From an uncultured Mycoplasmatota bacterium (GTDB lineage Bacteria > Bacillota_I > Bacilli_A > RF39 > UBA660), in NCBI GenBank assembly GCA_946530475.1, contig CAMNAC010000005.1, positions 1-34,938 on the forward strand: DNA of 34,938 nucleotides, given 5' to 3'. Of the stretch, positions 1 through 8,159 are shown one piece after another. A program made the position numbers and the translations under genes. Within the stretch, counting starts at the first letter, position 1. Each line of letters opens with the position of its first letter. The notes below the pieces were generated by a model. That model made no database searches and had not been told where the DNA came from. It saw only the letters and a list, made by a program, of their open reading frames with translations.

Positions 1-2
1 CG

Positions 3-623
3 ATTAAAAATGGAGAATTTAAAATTGTAACAACGGGTGATCCAAATTCTGATTCCGCAAAAGGATTGAAAGCAGGAACTTCGATCGTAATTGAAAATGG
101 AAGTTATACCATTGATGCAACAGATGATGGAATTCATTCCAATGGAGATATCACTATAAATGGTGGAACAATTACTGTTACAAGTGATGATGATGCAGTT
201 CATGCAGATGGAAAAGTGGAAGTAAATGGTGGTACATTTACCCTTGATGCTCATGAAGGACTAGAAGCAACCTATGTTAAAATTACTGATGGGACTGTAA
301 ATATTGATGCAACAGATGATGGAATCAATGCAGGAAATAAATCAAATCAATATGAGACAACAATTGAAATAACTGGAGGTTCTATTAGCATTAATATGGC
401 TAGTGGTGATACAGATGGAATTGATTCCAATGGGAATTTATATATTACTGGAGGAACGATTAATATCAATGCACAATCACCATTTGATTATGATGGAGAA
501 GGAAAATTTACCGGTGGAACTTTAATTGTCAATGGACAAGAAGTGACCAGTCTTACCAATCAAATGATGGGAGGCGGAATGCCAGGAGGCATGAATGGTA
601 TGCCAGGTGGTTTTCGAAGATAG
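3..623 (+). CDS. Carbohydrate-binding domain-containing protein (DUF4353-like beta-repeat), 5'-truncated
   Basis: Frame is open from the window edge (IKNGEFKIVTTGDPNSDSAKGLKAG...). Repeated 'INGGTI/ITGGTI..DATDDGI' strands, then a GGGMPGGMNGMPGG tail. Stop TAG at 621-623. Confidence 0.7.
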   Translation: MKNGEFKIVTTGDPNSDSAKGLKAGTSIVIENGSYTIDATDDGIHSNGDITINGGTITVTSDDDAVHADGKVEVNGGTFTLDAHEGLEATYVKITDGTVNIDATDDGINAGNKSNQYETTIEITGGSISINMASGDTDGIDSNGNLYITGGTININAQSPFDYDGEGKFTGGTLIVNGQEVTSLTNQMMGGGMPGGMNGMPGGFRR

Positions 624-647
624 ACGAATAAAAATTCGTCTTTTTTT
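622..647 (+). terminator. Rho-independent terminator overlapping the stop codon
   Basis: AGACGAAT-AAAA-ATTCGTCT followed by T6-7. Confidence 0.85.
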
Positions 648-694
648 GTAGGAGAAAAAAAGAAAATCCTCTATCATTCTATTGGAGGGATTCT

Positions 695-2896
695 ATGGAT
701 TATTTGGATCATTTATTTGATGGTATTGATGATTCGATTCATTTAGATAAAGAACAAAAAGAAGCAATCTTGTGTGAAGATGACAAGGTTATGGTTGTTG
801 CAGGTGCAGGAAGCGGAAAAACAACAACGATGGCAGCAAAAATAAAATACTTAGTGGAACAAAAAAATATCCCGCCTAATGAAATATTATTAATTTCTTA
901 TACGAATAAAGCAGTCTTAGAGTTAAAAGAACGAATTCAAAAGGAATTTCATCTAGACGTAGAAATTATGACTTTTCATAAACTAGGATATGAAATTTTA
1001 AAAAAGCTAGGTTTTCATGGAAACATTTTATCTCATTCGGATGAATTATTAAAACAAATTTTTTTTAATCTATTGAGTCATGATGAGAACTTTCAAAAAA
1101 AAGTCTTTGAATATTTTTTATATGAATCCAATTATCCAAAGGTAAAAAAAATTACTTATTGGAGTTTAAAAGGAAGATTATATCAGTATCAAAAAAAAGA
1201 ATTAAAAGAATTTGAAAATTATCATTTAACATTATTAAAAGAGGTAATGTTTCAAAAAGAAGAAGCTGAAATAGCAAATCAATTATTTTTCAAAAATATT
1301 ACTTATTATTATCGAAAAGAATACCCTTTTAATCATTCTTATATACCTGATTTTACAATTGAAAACAATGGAAAAATATATTATTTGGAACTATTTCCAC
1401 AAAAGGAAAGTATAAAAGATTGGATCCTATTAGAAAGAAAAAAAAGAATCATTCGTAAAATTCATGAAAAATATCAGACTACTTTATTAGAATTAGAATT
1501 AAAAGGGAATTATTTATCCACTTTTTCTGCTCTATTAAAAAATCATAATATATCAGAAAAGCCAAAAACAAAAAAAGAAATATTTGATGCAATTCAATCA
1601 TTAAAACAGGATATGATTTATAAAGAATTAGTTAAAAACGTAATTTCATATATTCATAATTATCGGATAAATGGATGTAAGAAACAAAAATCAAATCAGA
1701 AAAAACAGTTATTTTTAGAGATTACTAAAATCATTTATGAAAACTATCAATTGAAGTTGATACAAAATAATTGGATTGATTTTGAAGATATGATTCAAAA
1801 GTCCTATGAACGATTAAAAGATAATAATCCATTTCATTTTCAATATATTATTGTTGATGAATATCAAGATATTTCGAAAAAAAGATATGATTTTTTAGTG
1901 AGACTTGTAACTACTAATCAATCAAAATTAACTGTAGTAGGGGATGATTTTCAATCTATTTTTTCCTTTGCAGGGTCTGATATTTCTTACTTTTTTCAGT
2001 TTCAAAAAGGAAATACGAAAGTATTAAATATTACAAATACATACCGAAATAGTCAAACTTTGATTGAAGAAGCAGGAAAATTTGTCATGAAGAATAAAAG
2101 ACAATGGAAGAAGAATCTTCATTCGGATAAAAAATTAGAAAATCCTATTCGAGTTTATTATTATAAAGATCCTAAAAAATGTTTCAAAAAAGTATTAGAA
2201 CAATTAGTAAAAGAGTATGGAGAAGATTTGAATATAGTGTTATTAGGGAGATTTCATTTTGATTTAAAAGAGTATCTTAATTATCCGTTATTATTTTTAG
2301 AAAATGGGAAACTAAAGTCCAATACTTTTCCACAGATTACATTTACTTTTTTAACTGTTCATGCTTCCAAAGGATTGGGTTTTCCACATGTTATTCTTTT
2401 AAATGCGAAACAAGGAATATATGGGTTTCCTTCTTTAAAAGATTATCCCATGGAATTAGAAGATGTGATGATAAAAGATGATAGTTACCCTTTTGCAGAA
2501 GAAAGAAGATTATTTTATGTTGCATTAACCAGAACAAAGAACACTGTTTCTATTTTATGTCCTTTTGATTCTGTTTCACCTTTTGTATTAGAATTAGATC
2601 ATAAAAAGGAATATTTTTTAGAAAAAATTACTTCTTATCAGAACCCTGAATGTCCAAATTGTGGATATCCTTTGATTCGAAATTATTGGAATTCGAAAGG
2701 AATTGAACCTTTATACGAATGTGTGAACCATAGAAAAAAATGTGGATTTCAAACAAATCATTTGAAATATCGAATACCAATTCAATCCTGTAAAAAATGC
2801 CAAAACGGGTATTTAATTGTAAAGGAAAATAAAGAGTCAGTTTTGTTACAATGTACCAACTGTGATAATCATTTTCTGATTCAAAAAAAGACTTAG
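695..2896 (+). CDS. UvrD/HelD-type superfamily 1 DNA helicase with internal nuclease-like insert and C-terminal zinc ribbons
   Basis: Walker A AGAGSGKTTT, IVDEYQDIS, VVGDDFQSIFSFAGS, VHASKGLGFPHVIL, RRLFYVALTRTK; C-terminal CxxC pairs. Confidence 0.88.
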   Translation: MDYLDHLFDGIDDSIHLDKEQKEAILCEDDKVMVVAGAGSGKTTTMAAKIKYLVEQKNIPPNEILLISYTNKAVLELKERIQKEFHLDVEIMTFHKLGYEILKKLGFHGNILSHSDELLKQIFFNLLSHDENFQKKVFEYFLYESNYPKVKKITYWSLKGRLYQYQKKELKEFENYHLTLLKEVMFQKEEAEIANQLFFKNITYYYRKEYPFNHSYIPDFTIENNGKIYYLELFPQKESIKDWILLERKKRIIRKIHEKYQTTLLELELKGNYLSTFSALLKNHNISEKPKTKKEIFDAIQSLKQDMIYKELVKNVISYIHNYRINGCKKQKSNQKKQLFLEITKIIYENYQLKLIQNNWIDFEDMIQKSYERLKDNNPFHFQYIIVDEYQDISKKRYDFLVRLVTTNQSKLTVVGDDFQSIFSFAGSDISYFFQFQKGNTKVLNITNTYRNSQTLIEEAGKFVMKNKRQWKKNLHSDKKLENPIRVYYYKDPKKCFKKVLEQLVKEYGEDLNIVLLGRFHFDLKEYLNYPLLFLENGKLKSNTFPQITFTFLTVHASKGLGFPHVILLNAKQGIYGFPSLKDYPMELEDVMIKDDSYPFAEERRLFYVALTRTKNTVSILCPFDSVSPFVLELDHKKEYFLEKITSYQNPECPNCGYPLIRNYWNSKGIEPLYECVNHRKKCGFQTNHLKYRIPIQSCKKCQNGYLIVKENKESVLLQCTNCDNHFLIQKKT

Positions 2897-2915
2897 GATT
2901 TTTGTTCTAAGTCTT
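2888..2915. terminator. Bidirectional terminator between convergent genes
   Basis: AAGACTTAG / CTAAGTCTT inverted repeat. The left arm contains both the + stop (TAG 2894-2896) and the - stop (2893-2895). Confidence 0.75.
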
Positions 2916-3474
2916 CTTGCTCTTGTAAAAATTTTTGTATTTGTTTAAAGTTGATTTCATAAGTTAAAGTTAAGTTTTCTAAGTCTTCGATTCTTTTTTT
3001 TAATTGTTCATTTTCTTCACATTCTTTTTCATATAGTACTTGATAATTTGTTTTCTTTTGAGGAGTGGTAGGAACTCTTTTTGCTTCTTTTAAAGAAGGA
3101 AACTGAGGTTCTTCAAAGTCCTTAATAAAATAAGGAAGATTTTCTTTACTTAAACTTAATAGTTTATAGTCACTAATAATGACTCCTTTTAATTTTTTAA
3201 AATCCAAATCATGAATATCCATCTCTTTTTCTTCTTTCGTAGAATATCCAATCATTCGTAAGTATTGATAGATATCAACCCATTCAGAATCTAATATTTT
3301 AATCGAAATTTTATTTCTTAGTTTCGTTACATAAATACTAATTCTTCCGTTTTCTAGTGGTTTATCTAAATAGCAATAAACAAAATATTCTTGCCCTTGA
3401 TATTCAAAATAACGAATAATCGAAACATATTCTGCTTTTTTATGAATAGGATCTAGTATTTTCACTTTTTCCAT
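2893..3474 (-). CDS. Hypothetical protein with C-terminal coiled coil
   Basis: Open frame. Start chosen at MEKVKILD because GTGATactATG precedes it (ORF-track start is 3492). Confidence 0.6.
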   Translation of the reverse strand: MEKVKILDPIHKKAEYVSIIRYFEYQGQEYFVYCYLDKPLENGRISIYVTKLRNKISIKILDSEWVDIYQYLRMIGYSTKEEKEMDIHDLDFKKLKGVIISDYKLLSLSKENLPYFIKDFEEPQFPSLKEAKRVPTTPQKKTNYQVLYEKECEENEQLKKRIEDLENLTLTYEINFKQIQKFLQEQEDLEQKS

Positions 3475-3584
3475 AGTATCACTATCTTTCATATATATTT
3501 TATAATAAAGTTAGTATGTATTTCAAGTTTTTTAGTGAAATTCCTTTCAAAATAAGATATAATGAAATTTGAAGTGAGGAATAC

Positions 3585-4883
3585 ATGTTAAAAAAGTCAA
3601 TTAGTTCTATCTTTTATTTTATAGTAGCGCTTTTCTTTATCATCTTAGGATTCTTTTTAATTTTTTCTTCAGAAAGTACTATGAAAACGATTTTAATGAT
3701 TCTTTCAATAGGAATGATTGTAGTTGCTTTCCTACGCTTTTTTGTGACTTTTTTTCAAAAGAAAAATCGAAATGGAATATGGATTCGCAGTTTTTTAGAA
3801 TTGATTTTTGGATTTTATTTGACCTTTCATATTGATAAAACAATTGACGTCATTACAGTTTTATTTGGCTTTTATCTTTTGTGTCATGCTTTTTTACACT
3901 ATATGAATCACTATCTTTATCAATTAGACCGAATTCCTAATCGTCTTGGAATTTTAATCAATGGATTGATCGATATGATATTTGGGTTTTGTTTGATTTT
4001 TAATCCTGATCAAAACTTAAAGTATGCCGCAATTGTGATTGGTATTTATTTTATTTTCTATGGACTTATGAATTTTAATGACTTCTTATCAGAGATAGTA
4101 CCTAAGAAATATCAAAATCGATTTAAAAATAAAATTCGAATTCCACTCCCTATTATTTTTACTTTTCTTATCCCTCAACAATTATTAAATTCCATTAATG
4201 ATTCTTTAAAAACCAAACAGGATTCTAGTATTTTATCCATGAAAAAAGAAAAAGGAAAAACAGATTTATCGGTATTTATTCATCTTGCGAAAACAGGAAG
4301 TGCTTCCTTTGGACATGTAGATCTTTCTTATAAAGGAAAAATCTATTCTTACGCCAATTATGATAAGCATTCTAGAAGATTTATGGATGCTGTAGGAGAT
4401 GGAGTTATTGCGGTCTGTAATAAGAAAAAGTATATTGAATATATGACGACAAAAAAAGGACGCTATTTAGTAGAGTTTGGAATTTCTTTATCAGATAAGC
4501 AAAAAGAAAAAGTAGAAAAAAAGATTGAAGAATTAATTCATTGGAATACGATTCCTTATGAACCAGATTTACAACTAGCCGATAAAGGAATGATTCCTAG
4601 AGAAGAATTTAAAGATATGGCGAGTGAGTTATATAAATATGCCAATGCAAAATTTTATAAAATTATGAAAGGAAAACACAAAACATATTTTGTATTTAAA
4701 ACAAATTGTGTAGTAGTAGTGGAGTCTGTATTAGGAAGTTTAGGAACTTTTCTTCCGCAAAACGGGATTATTTCTCCTGGAACTTATTATGATTATTTAA
4801 ATAATGAGTTTATGAAGAAAAATAGTAAAGTTATTTCTAGAAAAATCTATACAAAGGAAAGTTTAAGAGGGAAACAAGAATAG
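3585..4883 (+). CDS. HdeD/DUF308-like membrane protein fused to a C-terminal possible permuted NlpC/P60 (papain-fold) domain
   Basis: Multiple TM helices in residues 1-200. The C-terminal part has 'FGHVDLSYKGKIYSYANYD' and later 'FKTNCVVVVESVLG' (His before Cys). Confidence 0.6.
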   Translation: MLKKSISSIFYFIVALFFIILGFFLIFSSESTMKTILMILSIGMIVVAFLRFFVTFFQKKNRNGIWIRSFLELIFGFYLTFHIDKTIDVITVLFGFYLLCHAFLHYMNHYLYQLDRIPNRLGILINGLIDMIFGFCLIFNPDQNLKYAAIVIGIYFIFYGLMNFNDFLSEIVPKKYQNRFKNKIRIPLPIIFTFLIPQQLLNSINDSLKTKQDSSILSMKKEKGKTDLSVFIHLAKTGSASFGHVDLSYKGKIYSYANYDKHSRRFMDAVGDGVIAVCNKKKYIEYMTTKKGRYLVEFGISLSDKQKEKVEKKIEELIHWNTIPYEPDLQLADKGMIPREEFKDMASELYKYANAKFYKIMKGKHKTYFVFKTNCVVVVESVLGSLGTFLPQNGIISPGTYYDYLNNEFMKKNSKVISRKIYTKESLRGKQE

Positions 4884-4920
4884 TTTTTCTCTTTTTTGTT
4901 CAAAAAATAGGAAAAAACAC

Positions 4921-4949
4921 TTGTCAAAATGCATAAAATAATGTATACT
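4921..4949 (+). promoter_or_regulatory. Sigma-A-type promoter for the tRNA cluster
   Basis: TTGTCA-17 bp-TATACT upstream of tRNA-Leu. Confidence 0.85.
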
Positions 4950-4975
4950 TTTAATTGTTCGAATTAGTTTTAGAT

Positions 4976-5064
4976 GCCTGAGTGGCGGAATTGGTAGACG
5001 CACAGGACTTAAAATCCTGCGAAGGTCACACTTCATGCCGGTTCAAGTCCGGCCTTAGGCACCA
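4976..5064 (+). tRNA. tRNA-Leu(UAA)
   Basis: Class II cloverleaf, anticodon TAA, T-arm GTTCAAGTCC, encoded CCA. Confidence 0.95.
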
Positions 5065-5071
5065 TTCTTTT

Positions 5072-5163
5072 GGAGGAATACCCAAGTTGGTTGAAGGGAC
5101 TGGTCTTGAAAACCAGCAGGTCGTGCAAGCGGCGCTAGGGTTCGAATCCCTATTCCTCCGCCA
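5072..5163 (+). tRNA. tRNA-Ser(UGA)
   Basis: Class II with long variable arm, anticodon loop CTTGAAA, GTTCGAATCC, encoded CCA. Confidence 0.95.
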
Positions 5164-5177
5164 TTTTATTTTTATAT

Positions 5178-5254
<77 letters not shown>

Positions 5255-5257
5255 TAT

Positions 5258-5333
5258 GGTTCCGTGGTGTAGCGGTTATCACGTCTGCCTGTCACGCAGA
5301 AGATCGCGAGTTCGATTCTCGTCGGAACCGCCA
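5258..5333 (+). tRNA. tRNA-Asp(GUC)
   Basis: Acceptor GGTTCCG/CGGAACC, anticodon GTC, encoded CCA. Confidence 0.95.
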
Positions 5334-5341
5334 TTTTTTTT

Positions 5342-5417
5342 GGCTCTGTAGCTCAGTCGGTAGAGCAAGGGACTGAAAATCCCTGTGTCGATGGTTCGAT
5401 TCCATTCGGAGCCACCA
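5342..5417 (+). tRNA. tRNA-Phe(GAA)
   Basis: GGCTCTG...CGGAGCC, anticodon GAA, encoded CCA. Confidence 0.95.
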
Positions 5418-5426
5418 TTCGAGATT

Positions 5427-5447
5427 AAGAACATTTTGTTCTTTTTT
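5427..5447 (+). terminator. Intrinsic terminator of the first tRNA operon
   Basis: AAGAAC-ATTTT-GTTCTT followed by T tract. Confidence 0.75.
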
Positions 5448-5471
5448 ATTTATAAAAAGTGAATGAAATGA

Positions 5472-5500
5472 TTGACTTCTATTATAATTTGTGGTACCAT
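5472..5500 (+). promoter_or_regulatory. Promoter for tRNA-Arg/tRNA-Pro
   Basis: TTGACT-17 bp-TACCAT. Confidence 0.65.
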
Positions 5501-5523
5501 TTAAATTGTCTTGAAGTGGACAT

Positions 5524-5600
5524 GCGCCCTTAGCTCAATTGGATAGAGTGTTTGACTACGGATCAAAAGGTTAGGGGTTCGACTCCCTTAGGGCGCACCA
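5524..5600 (+). tRNA. tRNA-Arg(ACG)
   Basis: GCGCCCT...AGGGCGC, anticodon ACG, encoded CCA. Confidence 0.95.
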
Positions 5601-5605
5601 TAAAT

Positions 5606-5682
5606 CGGGAAATAGCACAACTTGGTAGTGCACGTGGTTTGGGACCATGAGGTTGCAGGTTCAAATCCTGTTTTCCCGACCA
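5606..5682 (+). tRNA. tRNA-Pro(UGG)
   Basis: CGGGAAA...TTTCCCG, anticodon TGG, encoded CCA. Confidence 0.95.
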
Positions 5683-5693
5683 TTTTGATAAGA

Positions 5694-5725
5694 AATAACA
5701 TCTCAAAAAATGAGGTGTTATTTTT
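5694..5725 (+). terminator. Intrinsic terminator after tRNA-Pro
   Basis: AATAACATCTCA-AAAAA-TGAGGTGTTATT then T tract. Confidence 0.85.
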
Positions 5726-5753
5726 ATGCCTTTAAAACGTAAAAAATAGAAAT

Positions 5754-5776
5754 AAAAAGGGGTTAATCCCCTTTTT
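5754..5776. terminator. Symmetric terminator with the methyltransferase stop codon in its loop
   Basis: AAAAAGGGG-TTAAT-CCCCTTTTT; the - strand stop is 5763-5765. Confidence 0.75.
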
Positions 5777-6536
5777 TTTGTAAAATATCCAAAATATGTC
5801 TAGATGCTCCTAGTAACTCTTTTCTTTCGCAAGTTTCTAAATGATATTGAAAAAAATGTTGAAAGGTTTCTTCATCCATTTGATTGATTTCTTTTTTTAA
5901 ATATTCTGTAGGACCATCTTGAGCAATGATAGAAATTCTTTTTAAAAAAGTTTCTTCTTTTAATTGATCAATTTCTTCAATTCTTACAAAAGAATATAAA
6001 TCATTTGGTTTTGATAATACATGAAATGAAGAATCTAATTTGTTTTCTTTTAAAACCTTTTTAATAAAGTTTTCCCGAAAAGCATGCGTGATAACTGCAT
6101 ATTCATTCATACAGTAACTAATAAAAATGTAACCATTCTTTTTTGTAACACGTTTAGCTTCTTCTAAAGCTTTTTTCTTTTCTTCAAAAGATATCAAGTG
6201 ATACATTGGACCAAATAAAAGAACAATGTCAAAAGATTGATCTTCAAATTTGGATAGATCCAATGCATTACCCAAAACTGCCTTTATATTTTTTTTCTCA
6301 ATTTCTTTTAAGTTATGTTTTACAAGTTCTAATGCAGTAACGTCATATCCTTTTTCTTGAAAATAGAAAGAGTATTTTCCGGTCCCCGCACCAACATCAA
6401 GAATTTTATCTCCTTTCTTAAGATATTTTTCAATATAGTGTATCGCTGTTAAGAATTCTACTCTTCCATGCCTTGTATTTAAACGTTTTTCTTCATTAAA
6501 CTTGTTGTAATATTGTATTAATTCTTTTTCATTCAT
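5763..6536 (-). CDS. SAM-dependent methyltransferase (class I)
   Basis: Motif I ILDVGAGTGKYSFYF; FDIVLLFGPMYHL. Confidence 0.88.
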   Translation of the reverse strand: MNEKELIQYYNKFNEEKRLNTRHGRVEFLTAIHYIEKYLKKGDKILDVGAGTGKYSFYFQEKGYDVTALELVKHNLKEIEKKNIKAVLGNALDLSKFEDQSFDIVLLFGPMYHLISFEEKKKALEEAKRVTKKNGYIFISYCMNEYAVITHAFRENFIKKVLKENKLDSSFHVLSKPNDLYSFVRIEEIDQLKEETFLKRISIIAQDGPTEYLKKEINQMDEETFQHFFQYHLETCERKELLGASRHILDILQKKGD

Positions 6537-6578
6537 GGAATGATTATAACATTTTTTTGATTTTTTTTCAAAAAATAC

Positions 6579-6607
6579 TTGTCAAATTTAAAAAAATAGT
6601 GTATACT
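6579..6607 (+). promoter_or_regulatory. Sigma-A-type promoter driving a putative ncRNA
   Basis: TTGTCA-17 bp-TATACT; nearly the same form as the tRNA-Leu promoter. Confidence 0.85.
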
Positions 6608-6613
6608 TGACCT

Positions 6614-6972
6614 AGTTAGTAGAAAAGTAAATAAAATTATGAGATAGAAACATTCTTAGTAATGGTTGAATCTTTTGATTCTTCCGTTATGAGTGTTTCT
6701 AGTATCATATGACTTTTATTTCTATAACGAATATCATAGAAACACTTTTTTAGTAATGGTTATAATGGCCTGCATTAAGTTGTGGGCGCTAATCGTGAAA
6801 GAATTGATGTAGTGATTAGTAGAGATAGGAATAAAATACTATTTACAATCAAGATATTAACTATTGTGCGCAATGTGGGCCTTGATAACAGATCTTTAGG
6901 AAAAGCTGTCACTTTGATAATTGATCTGTACGAATCCACACGAAGGATGTTCTTTGACAGAGAACATTTTTT
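6614..6972 (+). ncRNA. Unidentified structured non-coding RNA (~360 nt)
   Basis: Bounded by a strong promoter and an intrinsic terminator. Contains extended hairpins, a duplicated AUAGAAACA...UUAGUAAUGGUU module, and alternative pairings. No convincing ORF. Confidence 0.65.
6947..6972 (+). terminator. Intrinsic terminator of the putative ncRNA
   Basis: ATGTTCT-TTGACAG-AGAACAT followed by T6. Confidence 0.88.
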
Positions 6973-6995
6973 GTTGGAAAAATTGAAAAAAAGTG

Positions 6996-7024
6996 TTGAT
7001 TTCCTTTTTATTTTATGTTATTAT
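6996..7024 (+). promoter_or_regulatory. Promoter for tRNA-Ala
   Basis: TTGATT-17 bp-TATTAT. Confidence 0.7.
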
Positions 7025-7057
7025 GAATATGCATTCCGAAAAGGGAGGCAGCAAAAT

Positions 7058-7134
7058 GGGGGATTAGCTCAGTTGGCTAGAGCATCTGCCCTGCACGCAG
7101 AGGGTCGCGGGTTCGAGTCCCATATCCTCCACCA
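7058..7134 (+). tRNA. tRNA-Ala(UGC)
   Basis: GGGGGAT...ATCCTCC, anticodon TGC, encoded CCA. Confidence 0.95.
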
Positions 7135-7144
7135 TTTTGATAAT

Positions 7145-7170
7145 AACCGTTGAATATCAACGGTTTTTTT
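7145..7170 (+). terminator. Intrinsic terminator after tRNA-Ala
   Basis: AACCGTTG-AATAT-CAACGGTT T-tract. Confidence 0.9.
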
Positions 7171-7192
7171 GTTCTCTTACGAATAAAAGGCA

Positions 7193-7217
7193 TAAAAAAA
7201 ATGCCCATAATGAGCAT
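7193..7217 (-). terminator. Intrinsic terminator of the minus-strand tRNA operon
   Basis: On the minus strand: ATGCTC-ATTAT-GGGCAT then T7. Confidence 0.75.
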
Positions 7218-7229
7218 AAATTCAAAAGA

Positions 7230-7305
7230 TGGTGTCCTGTAGCAGATTCGAACTGCTGACCCTTTGATTAAAAGTCAAATGCTCTACCGACTGAGCTAAC
7301 AGGAC
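7230..7305 (-). tRNA. tRNA-Lys(UUU)
   Basis: GTCCTGT...ACAGGAC, anticodon TTT, encoded CCA. Confidence 0.95.
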
Positions 7306-7314
7306 ATTAAAAGA

Positions 7315-7390
7315 TGGCTGCCTCGGCTAGATTCGAACTAGCGCAATGCCACAGTCAAAGTGTGGTGCCTTACCACTTGGCTACGAGGCA
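7315..7390 (-). tRNA. tRNA-Gln(UUG)
   Basis: TGCCTCG...CGAGGCA, anticodon TTG, encoded CCA. Confidence 0.94.
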
Positions 7391-7402
7391 ATCTAATTAA
7401 AG

Positions 7403-7486
7403 TGGTGGAGGGGAATGGATTTGAACCATTGAACCCGAAGGAACAGATTTACAGTCTGCCGCGTTTGACCACTTCGCTACCCCTCC
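7403..7486 (-). tRNA. tRNA-Tyr(GUA)
   Basis: Class II, GGAGGGG...CCCCTCC, anticodon GTA, encoded CCA. Confidence 0.95.
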
Positions 7487-7491
7487 AAAAA

Positions 7492-7567
<76 letters not shown>

Positions 7568-7573
7568 ATAATC

Positions 7574-7650
7574 TGGTGGGGGATATAGGACTCGAACCTA
7601 TGACCCCCTGCTTGTAGGGCAGATGCTCTAACCAACTGAGCTAATCCCCC
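7574..7650 (-). tRNA. tRNA-Val(UAC)
   Basis: GGGGGAT...ATCCCCC, anticodon TAC, encoded CCA. Confidence 0.95.
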
Positions 7651-7669
7651 AGACCTTCAGACGTATTTA

Positions 7670-7698
7670 ACTATAACATTTATATCATTCTTTGTCAA
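7670..7698 (-). promoter_or_regulatory. Sigma-A promoter for the minus-strand tRNA cluster
   Basis: Minus strand TTGACA-17 bp-TATAGT. Confidence 0.88.
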
Positions 7699-7709
7699 TA
7701 AAAAAACTT

Positions 7710-8063
7710 TCAATTTTTTGATTTTTTTAAATTTTCTTCAATCCATATTGGCAATTTGTACGCTAAAGTTTTGAAACCTAGACTAGTTTCTTGTATTTTT
7801 CTTTTTCTATGATACCCTTTTTTATAGGGAATATCCTTAATACTTAATTTTAAGTGACTTGTTTCTTCATCCACCTCTAGAATTTTTACATAAATAATGT
7901 CGCCTATATTTACAAAATCAGTAATATTTTTTACAAATCCGTGTGATATTTCGGATATATGAATTAAGCCACTGTAATAATTATCAAATGTTAAAAACAC
8001 TCCGTATGATTCTATTCCAGTAACAGTCCCTTTAACGATTGACCCTTTTTCAAATTTTGTCAC
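7710..8063 (-). CDS. S1 RNA-binding domain protein (general stress protein 13/YugI-like)
   Basis: KGSIVKGTVTGIESYGVFLTFDNYYSGLIHISEIS is an S1 domain. Probable GTG start with GAGGTG RBS (ORF-track start is 8093). Confidence 0.82.
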   Translation of the reverse strand: MTKFEKGSIVKGTVTGIESYGVFLTFDNYYSGLIHISEISHGFVKNITDFVNIGDIIYVKILEVDEETSHLKLSIKDIPYKKGYHRKRKIQETSLGFKTLAYKLPIWIEENLKKSKN

Positions 8064-8113
8064 CGTTAACACCTCAACCCAATTATAACACAATTTTTAT
8101 AAAAGAAAAAGTA

Positions 8114-8142
8114 TTTACTCAAAAATAAAAGTATTGTATAAT
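8114..8142 (+). promoter_or_regulatory. Promoter upstream of the nifU-like gene
   Basis: TTTACT-17 bp-TATAAT. Confidence 0.7.
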
Positions 8143-8159
8143 AACCGCAGGTGATGGAA

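Noticed and set aside
6614-6972. ncRNA as tmRNA, RNase P RNA, SRP RNA or T-box
   Set aside because: I found no tRNA-like ends with CCA, no GAGGAAAGUCC/ACAGAA core, no GGAAGCAGC SRP apical motif and no GGTGGTACCGCG box. A divergent member cannot be excluded without cmscan.
6782-7153. ORF of 123 aa MGANRERIDVV...
   Set aside because: It runs through the ncRNA, its terminator and tRNA-Ala ('GGLAQLARASALHAEGRGFESHILHH' is translated tRNA).
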